Origin: Arthrobacter sp. U41 | GTDB taxonomy: Bacteria; Actinomycetota; Actinomycetes; Actinomycetales; Micrococcaceae | Reading direction: 5' to 3' | DNA length: 64,000 nucleotides | Assembly (NCBI RefSeq): GCF_007679325.1 | Contig: NZ_VEGI01000001.1 | Span: 1,736,001-1,800,000 of the forward strand | Shown here: one piece after another, positions 17,721 through 25,086 of the stretch | How positions within the stretch are numbered: the stretch's first letter is position 1 | How the letters are laid out: each line of letters begins with the position of its first letter | Notes under the pieces: model-generated | Databases searched by the model: none | What the model was told of the DNA's origin: nothing | The model's input: only the letters and a program-made list of their open reading frames with translations | Position numbers and translations under genes: made by a program

Positions 17721-18461
17721 ATGCTGCTGACACCGCAGGGCGCTTCCCGGAGCCTGGCTGCCGTGTTCACGCCGATCAAGTCCCGGGGCCTGGTGGATGA
17801 GGTATGCGGCCGGATAGAGCAGGCGGTGGAAACCGGGCTGCTCACCAGCGGGCAGCGGCTGCCCAACGAAACGGAACTGGCCGCTGCCCTGGGGGTCTCC
17901 GCGGTGACCGCCCGGGAAGCCCTGGCGCAGCTCCGGACCTCGGGCATCATCCGCACGGCGCGGGGCCGCAACGGCGGAAGTTTCATTGCGGATGACGTCC
18001 TGCCTTCCCGGGAGCGGGCCCTGGACCAGCTCCGGGAACTGACCCGGCTCCAGATCAGTGACCTAGGACTGCACTACCAGGCCATTGCGGCAGCCTGCGC
18101 CAGCGTCGCGGCCCGGCGCTCCGATGCCGCGGACATGGCAACCTTGCGATCCTTCATTCCCACCACGGAGGAGGATCCGTTGCAGTGGCGGCTGGCTCTC
18201 TCCGAGTTCCTGCTCGAGGTGGCCGCCATCGCCCGCTCGGCCAGGCTGGCCCGGGAACTGATCCGCCTGCAGGCGGACCTGGGCACGCTCACGCTGCTGC
18301 CGTGCGCCGACTCCGGCTACCGCGTGCGGACCATCGGCCTTCTCGAGGAGGTGGCGGCCGCCGTCGAAGCCCACCAGCCGGCGGCCGCGGAAACCGCGGT
18401 GAAGGCCCTGGTCGCTGCCACCACGGACTGGCTGCTGACCGAGCAGTCCCAACGCTACTGA
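17721..18461 (+). CDS. FadR/GntR family transcriptional regulator
   Basis: 246 residues. The N-terminal winged helix spans about residues 22-90 and contains GQRLPNETELAAALGVSAVT followed by REALAQLRTSGIIRT, typical of the FadR subfamily; the helical C-terminal half is the effector-binding FCD-like domain. The ATG at 17721 has GGGAGGG six bases upstream. It is divergent from the PotA-type gene across 223 bp that hold an AT-rich patch around 17580-17612 where opposing promoters probably overlap. It is followed after 27 bp by the cache-domain gene. Confidence 0.9.
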   Translation: MLLTPQGASRSLAAVFTPIKSRGLVDEVCGRIEQAVETGLLTSGQRLPNETELAAALGVSAVTAREALAQLRTSGIIRTARGRNGGSFIADDVLPSRERALDQLRELTRLQISDLGLHYQAIAAACASVAARRSDAADMATLRSFIPTTEEDPLQWRLALSEFLLEVAAIARSARLARELIRLQADLGTLTLLPCADSGYRVRTIGLLEEVAAAVEAHQPAAAETAVKALVAATTDWLLTEQSQRY

Positions 18462-18488
18462 TCCGTTCCTTCGAGCCAAGGACTCCCG

Positions 18489-19202
18489 ATGTCTGAAACC
18501 ACCGCATCCCCCGACTCACTGACCCTGGACGCCGCCGGGGAGCTCAACGCCGCCATCACCGGCATCGAGGGCAGGCTCGAGGTGTGGGCGTCGGAAACGG
18601 GAACCGCGCTGGCGGCGCTCTCCGCCAAGATCACGGGCACCGCCGTGGACAAGCTCATCCGGCCGGTGGTCGAGGAACTGGTCCGGGCTCCCGACGGCTA
18701 CGTCGCCGGCGCCGGCTTCCTCGCGAACGCCGGGCTGCTGGGACCCGACCGCAGCTACATCGCCTGGTGGCAGGGTGAGGAGATGGAGCACGTGGACGCC
18801 CTCGCCAACTTCAGCCCCAACTCCATCAGCCGCTACGTTAAGTCTGAGTGGTTCCGCGTCCCGGTGGAAACCGGCCAGGCCCACGTGACCGGGCCTTACG
18901 TGGACTTCCTGTGCACCGACGAATACGTCCTGACCTTCACGCACCCGGTGTTCTGCCGCCCGGACGGTCCGGTGGTGGGCATAGTGGGGATGGACGTCAC
19001 CGTGCAGCGGCTGGAGCGCGGCGCCATGCCCGGCCTGCGCCGGATCGGCGAACGGGCCACCCTGGTGAACTCCGACGGCCGCGCCATTGTCTCTGCAGCC
19101 CCGGACATCGCCGCCGGGGACCTCACCGCCGCCGAGGAGGGCTGCAGCGTCTATCCCGCGGGCCGGAAGTGCCGCATCTGGAGCGGCGCCACAGCGCTGT
19201 GA
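18489..19202 (+). CDS. soluble cache (PDC-like) domain protein
   Basis: 237 residues. The central part matches single cache sensor domains: YVAGAGFLANAGLLG, RSYIAWW, YVDFLCTDEYVLTFTHPVF and GPVVGIVGMDVTVQ. Cache domains usually sit outside the cell in chemoreceptors and histidine kinases. Here there is no signal peptide, no transmembrane segment and no output domain, so it would sense a small molecule in the cytoplasm. Lying directly after a FadR-type regulator and opposite a polyamine-type transporter, it may bind the transported compound; that is inference. Confidence 0.85.
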   Translation: MSETTASPDSLTLDAAGELNAAITGIEGRLEVWASETGTALAALSAKITGTAVDKLIRPVVEELVRAPDGYVAGAGFLANAGLLGPDRSYIAWWQGEEMEHVDALANFSPNSISRYVKSEWFRVPVETGQAHVTGPYVDFLCTDEYVLTFTHPVFCRPDGPVVGIVGMDVTVQRLERGAMPGLRRIGERATLVNSDGRAIVSAAPDIAAGDLTAAEEGCSVYPAGRKCRIWSGATAL

Positions 19203-19222
19203 CCTCCCCATGCGAACTCCCG

Positions 19223-19280
19223 TCGAGTGCTCCATAACTGCCGTTTAGAGGGTTCAAAAGGGCATTTACGGAGCATTCGA
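19223..19280. repeat. 58-bp imperfect inverted repeat
   Basis: Left arm 19223-19247 and right arm 19256-19280 agree at 21 of 25 positions when folded, with an 8-base loop. The outermost shared core is TCGAxTGCTCC. There is no T-tract on either side, so it is not a simple terminator. It begins about 20 bp after the cache gene and marks the left border of the accessory-looking stretch. Confidence 0.8.
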
Positions 19281-19317
19281 TGGTGGATGGCTGGGAGCCG
19301 AGACTGCACTGGGCGGG

Positions 19318-19578
19318 TCAGAGCGGCCGACCGTAAGGGTATTTCACCCAGGCTCCGGTACCTTCTGCCGGGCACGCATGGTCTGCGCCGTTTTTCGTGG
19401 ACCGGTAGTCCGCGGGGTAGCGGGATCCCTGAAGCACTGCGTCCAAATTGACGTCGTACTCCTCACGCCCGTCCGCGAACCGCGCGTCATATCGAGTGCT
19501 GAGATAACGGCTCTTCAACCAGCGACGTGTCTTCCAATGTGCGGTGGCTCGGATAGCAATCGGCAGTTGAGAACTCAT
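19318..19578 (-). CDS. hypothetical protein, 86 aa
   Basis: Starts at an ATG at 19578 preceded by GAGG at good spacing. The product is basic and tyrosine-rich (WKTRRWLKSRYLSTRYDARF) and then YDVNLDAVLQGSRYPADY. The open frame continues upstream to 19785, but that part has poor composition. I recognise no family. It lies alone between the inverted repeat and a short dispersed repeat. Coding status rests on the ribosome site and composition. Confidence 0.5.
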   Translation of the reverse strand: MSSQLPIAIRATAHWKTRRWLKSRYLSTRYDARFADGREEYDVNLDAVLQGSRYPADYRSTKNGADHACPAEGTGAWVKYPYGRPL

Positions 19579-19765
19579 GCCTACATCCTCGCCTGTCCGT
19601 GAATCCTCATGTTGCAAACCGCTGGTGGAAAGGTCAACGGATAGTCGGAATGATCTTCGCAATCCTTTTCCCGGGAACTGCTCGGCGTAGTCTTCAGCCG
19701 TACTGCGTTCGGCGGTAGCGGGATGCCCTGCGGCCCATGCGCCCGCGCACGGTGTCTGGAGCCCA

Positions 19766-19787
19766 TCCGTAAGCCGATCCATCACCG
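19766..19787 (+). repeat. dispersed short repeat, copy 1
   Basis: Contains CCGTAAGCCGATCC followed by ATCACCG. Near-identical copies occur at 21778-21799 and 23795-23817, and a shorter one at 22470-22479, all on the same strand and all between genes or at gene edges in the 19-24 kb stretch. Confidence 0.7.
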
Positions 19788-19849
19788 GGCGCTGCGGCCT
19801 CAGGTGAAGGACTCAACAAGTTCGCGGCGTCACAAATGCTGGGCACCTG

Positions 19850-20509
19850 TCAGCCGAACTTCTTCCATTGGCCTTCGGAAACCACCTCGACGGAGCCGTC
19901 GACGACCTTGATAGCTGTCTGTTCGTCGATGGCGTAGGCAGGTACGCCGATGTCGGCGGCCCACCGCTCTGCGTGGGCCAGGGTGTTGCTCGGGAAGGCG
20001 TCCAGATGCGGAAAGATCGAAAAATCCACCACCCCCAGAGTCCGATCATCCGGAGCGGACGGCCACTCGACGAAGTTTTCCCCGATCCGGGGCGTCATCA
20101 CCATGCTTCCGGCACTCACTCCCACCCACACCGTGTCGGGAAGTGACGGCAGCAGCTCGGCCAGCCCGGACTCATGCATCCAATGGGACAGGTACGTAGC
20201 GTCGCCGCCGTCGACCAAGAGCACGTCGGCCTCCCGAACCCAGGGGACCCACCGCTCTGCGCCGATGGTGGGCAGCGCGGTGAGCTCGAGAACGCCGAGC
20301 GACGCCCAACCCAGGCCGGACAAATGACGGAAGTCGTGCTCGGCGGTCAGGAGGCCCCGCACCGACGCCGGTCCGCACATCGGGTGACCCCACTGCGCTG
20401 TCGGGACGACCAAGGCGTTGCACTGGGCGATGGGCTTGTTGAGAAGCTGCACGAGCGCGGAGTGGATGCTCGGGTTCGTCACGCCGCCTGACGTAAGCAA
20501 GAGTTTCAA
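19850..20509 (-). CDS. peptidase S51 / type 1 glutamine amidotransferase-like protein
   Basis: 219 residues related to aspartyl dipeptidase (PepE) and cyanophycinase. The nucleophile elbow is GVSAGSM, with serine as nucleophile, and LLVDGGDATYL is the preceding family motif. S51 enzymes cleave dipeptides or cyanophycin with a Ser-His-Glu/Asp set. No signal peptide. It starts with TTG at 20509 behind a G-rich ribosome site. Sequence matches are sufficient for the family but not the substrate. Confidence 0.85.
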   Translation of the reverse strand: MKLLLTSGGVTNPSIHSALVQLLNKPIAQCNALVVPTAQWGHPMCGPASVRGLLTAEHDFRHLSGLGWASLGVLELTALPTIGAERWVPWVREADVLLVDGGDATYLSHWMHESGLAELLPSLPDTVWVGVSAGSMVMTPRIGENFVEWPSAPDDRTLGVVDFSIFPHLDAFPSNTLAHAERWAADIGVPAYAIDEQTAIKVVDGSVEVVSEGQWKKFG

Positions 20510-20824
20510 ACGTGCCCCCCAAAGTTTCGCGCGCGGATGGTGGATGTGCCCGGATCCGGAGGAACGGGCTGGAACTCACCGACGGATCCGGTAAGCACGC
20601 CCGTCGGTGTTCGGCCCTTCAATAGGTACACATCAAGTGAAACTTTGTCCACAGTTCGGCATGGATGCAGACCTCACGTTGGTCTGCCCATCCATGAGAA
20701 AAATACAGCCCGGTGTTGGCCGAACCTGACTGTCCCGGTGAGGGAACCCTGAGAGGGGCGGTTCACCCAGGCCAGCCGTCGCGCTCAAGGATGGTGTCGC
20801 GGATGGATCAGCCGCTGCTCATGG
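20510..20824. other. 315-bp gene-free spacer with a hairpin
   Basis: No gene seen. The one structure is a dyad at 20661-20695: CAGACC and GGTCTG pair around a 7-base loop, and the stem continues through ATGGATG/CATCCAT with a 2-base bulge. It lacks a T-tract in either direction. Confidence 0.5.
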
Positions 20825-21574
20825 TCATGCCGAGGAGGGTGTATCTGGGCGCAGGTGTGTGTTGAAGAACCGAACGATGCGCCGGCGGGCATCCGCGGTG
20901 GCGGCCTCGTCGTACCTGGTGCCGGAGATGCGGGCGAGGAAACGCAGGAACAGGGTCTGATCCTCGGGTGCGTGGTCATTCATGAACCCGTGACCCACCC
21001 CCGGGTAGATCTTGACGTCGTGGGGCACCTCGAACTCGGCGAGCAGTTCGTCCAGCTGCTGACCGGCGCGCGCGCCCAGTGGGGACCTGTCAGCACCTCC
21101 GAAGCTCCCCACGACTGGGCACGCCTGCGTCAACCAGTTCCTGGCATCTGAGGGGCAGCCGCCGTAGTTGACGGCCGAAGCATTGAAACCGTGGCCCTCG
21201 GCCAAGGCGATGGCGTACCCGCCTCCCATGCAGAACCCGACCACGCCGACGACGTCTGTGCACCCGTCGTGATCTCGGAGCCATTGCCGCGCTGCCTCGA
21301 TGTCGTCGAAGGACCGACCCCGGCGCGGGCCAAGGTCTCTCATGATCGTGCGCAGGCAGCGCAATCTGCTGCCCCAGTAGTAGAGGTCAGGTGCGATCAC
21401 CAGGAACCCTTCCCCAGCCAGCCAGCGGGCGTGGCCCTGAAGGTCCCGGCTCATCCCAGTGAAGTCGTGAATCACGACGACGCCTGGCCACGGTGGTTCC
21501 GTCGTCGGCACCGCCACATAGGCGGTCATCGACCCACGACCGGTTTCGATCTCGAGAAGTGATGTCGTGTCCAT
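20825..21574 (-). CDS. dienelactone hydrolase family protein
   Basis: 249 residues of the alpha/beta hydrolase fold. The nucleophile is cysteine in GFCMGGG, the hallmark of dienelactone hydrolases; Asp in FGGADRS and His in PGVGHGFMND complete the triad. The oxyanion segment is VVVIHDFTGM. The classic enzyme opens dienelactones in chlorocatechol breakdown, but many relatives in actinobacteria have other ester substrates, and no chlorocatechol gene is nearby. ATG start at 21574 with a weak ribosome site. Confidence 0.9.
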   Translation of the reverse strand: MDTTSLLEIETGRGSMTAYVAVPTTEPPWPGVVVIHDFTGMSRDLQGHARWLAGEGFLVIAPDLYYWGSRLRCLRTIMRDLGPRRGRSFDDIEAARQWLRDHDGCTDVVGVVGFCMGGGYAIALAEGHGFNASAVNYGGCPSDARNWLTQACPVVGSFGGADRSPLGARAGQQLDELLAEFEVPHDVKIYPGVGHGFMNDHAPEDQTLFLRFLARISGTRYDEAATADARRRIVRFFNTHLRPDTPSSA

Positions 21575-21777
21575 AGCTCAGTTTGGGAGACACCGCGGTC
21601 TTTGGCCAGAGGAGGACCAGATTCGGTGCATCTCGGCCAAGAAAGAATCATCACAGCCCACGGCCCAGTCATCCCGCCGACCCGACGACGCAAAGGTCAT
21701 TTCGCTCAACAAGTCGAATCGCCAAGCGAGAGAGCGGTGCGTCGTCCTGCGGATTGCATAACGGGTCTCGAGGTGCG

Positions 21778-21799
21778 TCCGTAAGCCGATCCTTCACCG
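21778..21799 (+). repeat. dispersed short repeat, copy 2
   Basis: Contains CCGTAAGCCGATCC followed by TTCACCG, one base different from copy 1 at 19766-19787 over 22 bases. It lies 35 bp beyond the 3' end of the DUF1349 gene. Confidence 0.7.
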
Positions 21800-21833
21800 C
21801 TCCCAGTACGACTCACGGATGAGTGCTGCGGCT

Positions 21834-22442
21834 TTAGTCGTGTTCAGGGTGCAGGGATGCATCTGCATCGGTCTCAACCCATCGGGTGAAGGTGGTGGTG
21901 AGGTTAGCCCGAGTGGGCGAGGCACAAAATGGGCCAACCTCGGCACTTACTGTTTCATCCAGAGGAGCAACGCGAATTAGCCGGAAAGCCTCATCCCCGG
22001 CGCGGGCCCTGATGGTGACGGCGTTACCGGCCCTGCTCAGCCGCACTGTGATTTCCCGATTGATCCACTCAGGGACAGGTGCCACCGACCAGTCGGAGAC
22101 CCCATGTGTTACGACGGCCCCAACCTGTGGGACTCCGTCGGACACCTCCACACCGGCCTTGATCCAAGAAAATTCCGAAACGTGAAGATAGATCCCCGCC
22201 TGGTCGAACTGCTCGGTGTAATTCAGAAGGAATGAAACCTCCACCGCCCCCTCAGCGGGCAGCGGTGCCAACAGGGCATGCGCGCTATCATGGACGAAGC
22301 CGTACGAGGTGTGCCTCCACGCGTCACTGTTCTCGGCTGCGGTTACCCGCAGAGTCCGACCATCCGCGACGACACGCACGGGCGGGTTGCGCCACCTTCC
22401 CCGGTCCCAAGAATCGTCTGCTTCCTTTGCCACTTGTGTCAC
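21834..22442 (-). CDS. DUF1349 domain protein
   Basis: 202 residues. The beta-rich pattern AENSDAWRHTSYGFVHDSAH, FLLNYTEQFDQAGIYLHV and WIKAGVEVSDG is that of DUF1349, a concanavalin-like jelly roll found in yeast and bacteria with presumed glycan-binding or structural role. No signal peptide. GTG at 22442 is preceded by AGGGG at seven bases, so I prefer it over the longer open frame to 22670. Confidence 0.85.
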   Translation of the reverse strand: MTQVAKEADDSWDRGRWRNPPVRVVADGRTLRVTAAENSDAWRHTSYGFVHDSAHALLAPLPAEGAVEVSFLLNYTEQFDQAGIYLHVSEFSWIKAGVEVSDGVPQVGAVVTHGVSDWSVAPVPEWINREITVRLSRAGNAVTIRARAGDEAFRLIRVAPLDETVSAEVGPFCASPTRANLTTTFTRWVETDADASLHPEHD

Positions 22443-22469
22443 GTCAGATCCCCTAAGTCGATCGTTCAG

Positions 22470-22479
22470 TCCGTAAGCC
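22470..22479 (+). repeat. dispersed short repeat, partial copy
   Basis: TCCGTAAGCC, the first ten bases of the repeat seen at 19766, 21778 and 23795; similarity stops after this core. Being so short it could be chance, but its location just upstream of the DUF1349 gene fits the others. Confidence 0.35.
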
Positions 22480-22596
22480 CTATTCAAGCAGTGGCACATC
22501 CAACACAACGGCGATTGCCCGTTGACCGATCCCTGAACGGGCGCGTTGGGTGCATGACTCAAGACATCGCAATCCCTGCCCGGTAGAGTTCCGGGC

Positions 22597-22812
22597 ATGG
22601 CTCGAACCGTAGGACAACCCAACAAGACCGGAGTTATCTGGGTTGCGGTTACTTGTGCCCTGATCATCACCGGTCAACTCTTTACGATCAGCGGTACTCC
22701 CGGCACTCACATAGCGTCGTGGGTACTCATTGGCTGCACGGTTTTTCTCTTGATCACCGTAGTAGTCTCGTACCTTCGCAAGGCTAGAGGCCCAAGCTCT
22801 CCGCGCGATTGA
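22597..22812 (+). CDS. small two-pass membrane protein, 71 aa
   Basis: MARTVGQPNKTGVIWVAV opens a product with two hydrophobic segments (about residues 12-30 and 39-60) and a basic tail LRKARGPSSPRD. No family recognised. The ribosome site is weak. Base composition is lower in G+C than typical genes here, in keeping with the surrounding accessory stretch. Confidence 0.55.
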   Translation: MARTVGQPNKTGVIWVAVTCALIITGQLFTISGTPGTHIASWVLIGCTVFLLITVVVSYLRKARGPSSPRD

Positions 22813-22941
22813 ACCTAGAGTGTCCTTTGTCTGGCCTCGCTGTGGCAAACCGGCCAGGCTCAAAGTAGCGTCCGGTAAGGGATCCCCTATTGACCACAGG
22901 AGCACCCGTTGGGCCACCCGATAACGGGCATGGAACCGTGA

Positions 22942-23655
22942 TCAGAATTGGTAATCCCGGTAGGTGCTCCGCACGTTGAACCGCCGGCCTTGCTTCCTTC
23001 GCTCCAAGAACCCAACGATCGTCTCGATGTCCTTTGGCCGCATCTTCAGTTCACGACACTTGCCTCTGACTTGCTCGACCGTGACGGAGGTCCACCGCTC
23101 GGGGCGGTTCATCATGTCGGCCTTGAGCTTGTCTTCTTCATTCCATTTGAGTCCGGAGTCGTATCCGGCTGCCCACTGCGTAAGGCTCTTGAGAATCCGG
23201 ATCACGTCATCCGGTAGGGGTTCGCCGACGGCTGCCAGGGCGGTTTGTGGTCCTGACGCAGGCTGCGGAGTCTGTCCCGGAAGAAGCCGTACCGGCTGAG
23301 CGTCTTCCAGCCAAGTGGCTGTTTCGGCGGTTCCCCACTCGATGACGACAATGGCGTCAGCTTGTGAGCCCCACAGGTCGTTCAGATGTTGCCGATCGGG
23401 CCATGCATAAACGACACGTCGGTGGGTAAGGGACCCGTGAGAGAAATCGCGCCAGGTGAGGTGCACCGCATCAGGTCTTCCCACCAACCGCTTGAGGGTT
23501 TCGCCCTCGAACCGTCGCCGTGGCGTGACAACGGTAATTGGGCCACCAGGTTGTTGCGAGAGCCAGGCGATCGCGCGGGCATCCTGCGCTTCACGGGAGT
23601 CATTAGCGCCCAGTTGGGACACGGCAACTGGAAACGGGTATTCAACTGACGACAT
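22942..23655 (-). CDS. hypothetical protein, 237 aa
   Basis: A clear gene by its GGGAG ribosome site five bases before the ATG at 23655 and by normal codon use, but I do not recognise the family. The first ~110 residues look like an alpha/beta fold (ITVVTPRRRFEGETLKRLVG, ADAIVVIEWGTAETATWL), a Pro/Gln linker follows, and the last ~90 are helical and charged (PKDIETIVGFLERRKQGRR), perhaps nucleic-acid binding. It lies beside a resolvase remnant, so it may have arrived by transfer. Confidence 0.75.
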   Translation of the reverse strand: MSSVEYPFPVAVSQLGANDSREAQDARAIAWLSQQPGGPITVVTPRRRFEGETLKRLVGRPDAVHLTWRDFSHGSLTHRRVVYAWPDRQHLNDLWGSQADAIVVIEWGTAETATWLEDAQPVRLLPGQTPQPASGPQTALAAVGEPLPDDVIRILKSLTQWAAGYDSGLKWNEEDKLKADMMNRPERWTSVTVEQVRGKCRELKMRPKDIETIVGFLERRKQGRRFNVRSTYRDYQF

Positions 23656-23794
23656 CGATACTCCCTGCTCGGTTTAGACGGACCCTAGCAGTTGTATCCG
23701 ACACCATCCCCACCCAGACGACGGGCACCAAGGATCCCCACTCGACAGTTGATCTGGTTCTTTGAGTACGAACTTGCCCAGCATGACCTGAGTG

Positions 23795-23817
23795 CCCGTA
23801 AGCCGGTCCCCCACCGG
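23795..23817 (+). repeat. dispersed short repeat, copy 3
   Basis: CCCGTAAGCCGGTCC followed by CCCACCGG. It differs from copies 1 and 2 at a few positions. It lies 114 bp upstream of the resolvase remnant, which could mean the repeat was once its recombination site; that is inference. Confidence 0.6.
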
Positions 23818-23930
23818 AGCAAGCACCAGCCAAAATTCCGGATCACGATCGCCGGGATTCCGCGGCGGCCCGATTCCCGTAGGACCCGCCCGCGAAAATG
23901 CCCGGTGGGGCTAAACGGTACATCCAAAAT

Positions 23931-24153
23931 ATGACCGGACTCCTCATCGGATGCACCCGTGTATCCACGAACGGCCAAGACCTCACCGCCCGAAGAACGC
24001 CCCTTTGTTGGTCTCTCGGTAACCCCTGGAAACACGTTCACAGACCAGGGCACGCCGGCACCAACCGGGCCCGGCCGGGACTTCGGCAAGGGCCGGCCGA
24101 CTGCCGGGCCCGCGGGTTCGCCCCGGCGCCGGGGCGTTGCTAAGCTGGAATGA
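23931..24153 (+). pseudogene. serine resolvase remnant (N-terminal part, frameshifted)
   Basis: From the ATG at 23931 the frame reads MTGLLIGCTRVSTNGQDLTA, the N-terminus of a serine resolvase/invertase with the catalytic RVST serine. After about 25 codons the homologous text moves to another frame (FVGLSVTPGNTFTDQG), then returns (TNRARPGLRQ), and finally only a VAKLE-like scrap remains where VVTKLD would stand. The catalytic core is incomplete and there is no DNA-binding domain, so this is a decayed fragment. It ends where the riboswitch leader of the SMR genes begins. Confidence 0.75.
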
Positions 24154-24212
24154 AGGCCCCATCTTGGGCCTCCGGACGACGGTTCAGTACCCGGCACGCG
24201 ACAAGACTGGCC
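24154..24212 (+). promoter_or_regulatory. guanidine-III (ykkC-III) riboswitch
   Basis: CCGGACGA (24172-24179), then TACCCGG (24188-24194), then GACAAGAC (24200-24207) reproduce in order and spacing the conserved core of the guanidine-III aptamer, in which the two CCGG stretches pair as a pseudoknot. The flanking CAG (24185-24187) and CTG (24207-24209) give the enclosing helix. A six-base-pair hairpin (24154-24171, arms AGGCCC/GGGCCT) abuts it upstream. The AGGAG ribosome site of the first SMR gene begins three bases after the aptamer, which suggests translational control. Recognition is from memory of the motif. Confidence 0.88.
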
Positions 24213-24224
24213 ACAGGAGCAGTC

Positions 24225-24548
24225 ATGTCGTGGTTAATTCTCATTCTTTCAGGCTCGTTGGAAGCCGTCTGGGCTGCAGCCCTGCACCGGACAGCGCAGG
24301 CCACGGGCCGCCGCCGGATTGCACCGGCCGCAGTCTTCCTCGTCTCCGTGCTCGCCAGCACCGGCGGACTCGCCATCGCCATGCAGTCCATCCCGACCGG
24401 AACCGCCTACGCCGTCTGGGTGGGCGTCGGTGTGGTGCTGACCTCCGCCTACGCCATGATCACCCGCGTGGAACCCGCGACGGCGGCGCGGATCCTGCTG
24501 CTCGGCGGGATCGTCGCCTGCGTGGCCGGCCTGAAGCTGGTGGCGTAA
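24225..24548 (+). CDS. SMR family exporter subunit 1, riboswitch-controlled, probably guanidinium (Gdx type)
   Basis: 107 residues, four transmembrane helices. The essential membrane glutamate is Glu13 in SGSLEAVWAAAL, and GTAYAVWVGVGVV is the conserved third-helix motif. SMR proteins work as dual-topology dimers and exchange a cation for protons. Lying under a guanidine-III riboswitch, it should export guanidinium, and with the next gene probably forms a heterodimer. AGGAG precedes the ATG at 24225 by five bases; the longer open frame runs through the aptamer and is not used. Confidence 0.92.
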   Translation: MSWLILILSGSLEAVWAAALHRTAQATGRRRIAPAAVFLVSVLASTGGLAIAMQSIPTGTAYAVWVGVGVVLTSAYAMITRVEPATAARILLLGGIVACVAGLKLVA

Positions 24549-24550
24549 CC

Positions 24551-24928
24551 ATGGCCGCGAACCGCACAACGAAAATGACAAGCAAAGCACCGGGCACCAC
24601 TCTGGCCTGGCTCATCCTGCTCGTTTCTGCCGTGCTGGAGGCGGTCTGGGCCACAGCCCTGGGCCTCTCCGACGGTTTCACCCGGCCGCTGCCCACCCTC
24701 GTGTTCGCGCTGACCGCGACCCTGAGCATGGTGGGGCTCGGCATGGCCGTGAAACGCATTCCGCTCGGCACGGCCTACGCCGTCTGGGTGGGGATCGGCG
24801 CGGCCCTGACGGTCGGCTGGGCGATGGCAACCGGCGTCGAACCGGCCAGCCCGCTCAAACTGCTGTTCATCGCGGGCATCGTGGGCTGCGCGGCGGGCCT
24901 GAAGCTGCTGCCGGCCGGGAAATCCTAG
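24551..24928 (+). CDS. SMR family exporter subunit 2, probably guanidinium (Gdx type)
   Basis: 125 residues starting two bases after the previous stop. A basic N-terminal extension of ~17 residues precedes four transmembrane helices with Glu30 in VSAVLEAVWATAL and the motif GTAYAVWVGIGAAL. Paired SMR genes commonly encode the two opposite-topology halves of one transporter; the positively charged N-terminus here would fix it inside. No separate ribosome site is seen, so it probably depends on translation of subunit 1 and hence on the same riboswitch. Confidence 0.9.
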   Translation: MAANRTTKMTSKAPGTTLAWLILLVSAVLEAVWATALGLSDGFTRPLPTLVFALTATLSMVGLGMAVKRIPLGTAYAVWVGIGAALTVGWAMATGVEPASPLKLLFIAGIVGCAAGLKLLPAGKS

Positions 24929-25086
24929 GCGTTTCGGCGGTCCCGCCCAGTTAGTCCGCGCCTGGAGGGGTCATCCCGGGCGACACGCCGTGGCTGCGGC
25001 CCCCTCGCGGCAAGCAACCGGGCAGGAGCGTTGGAATACCCCGGAGCGGACCGGGGTTGGGGCTAGAAACAGCGAATGGAGACCCC

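Noticed and set aside
23685..24197. 170-codon minus-strand frame beside the SMR genes
   Set aside because: It lies opposite the resolvase remnant, which has recognisable RVST sequence, and has no family resemblance itself.
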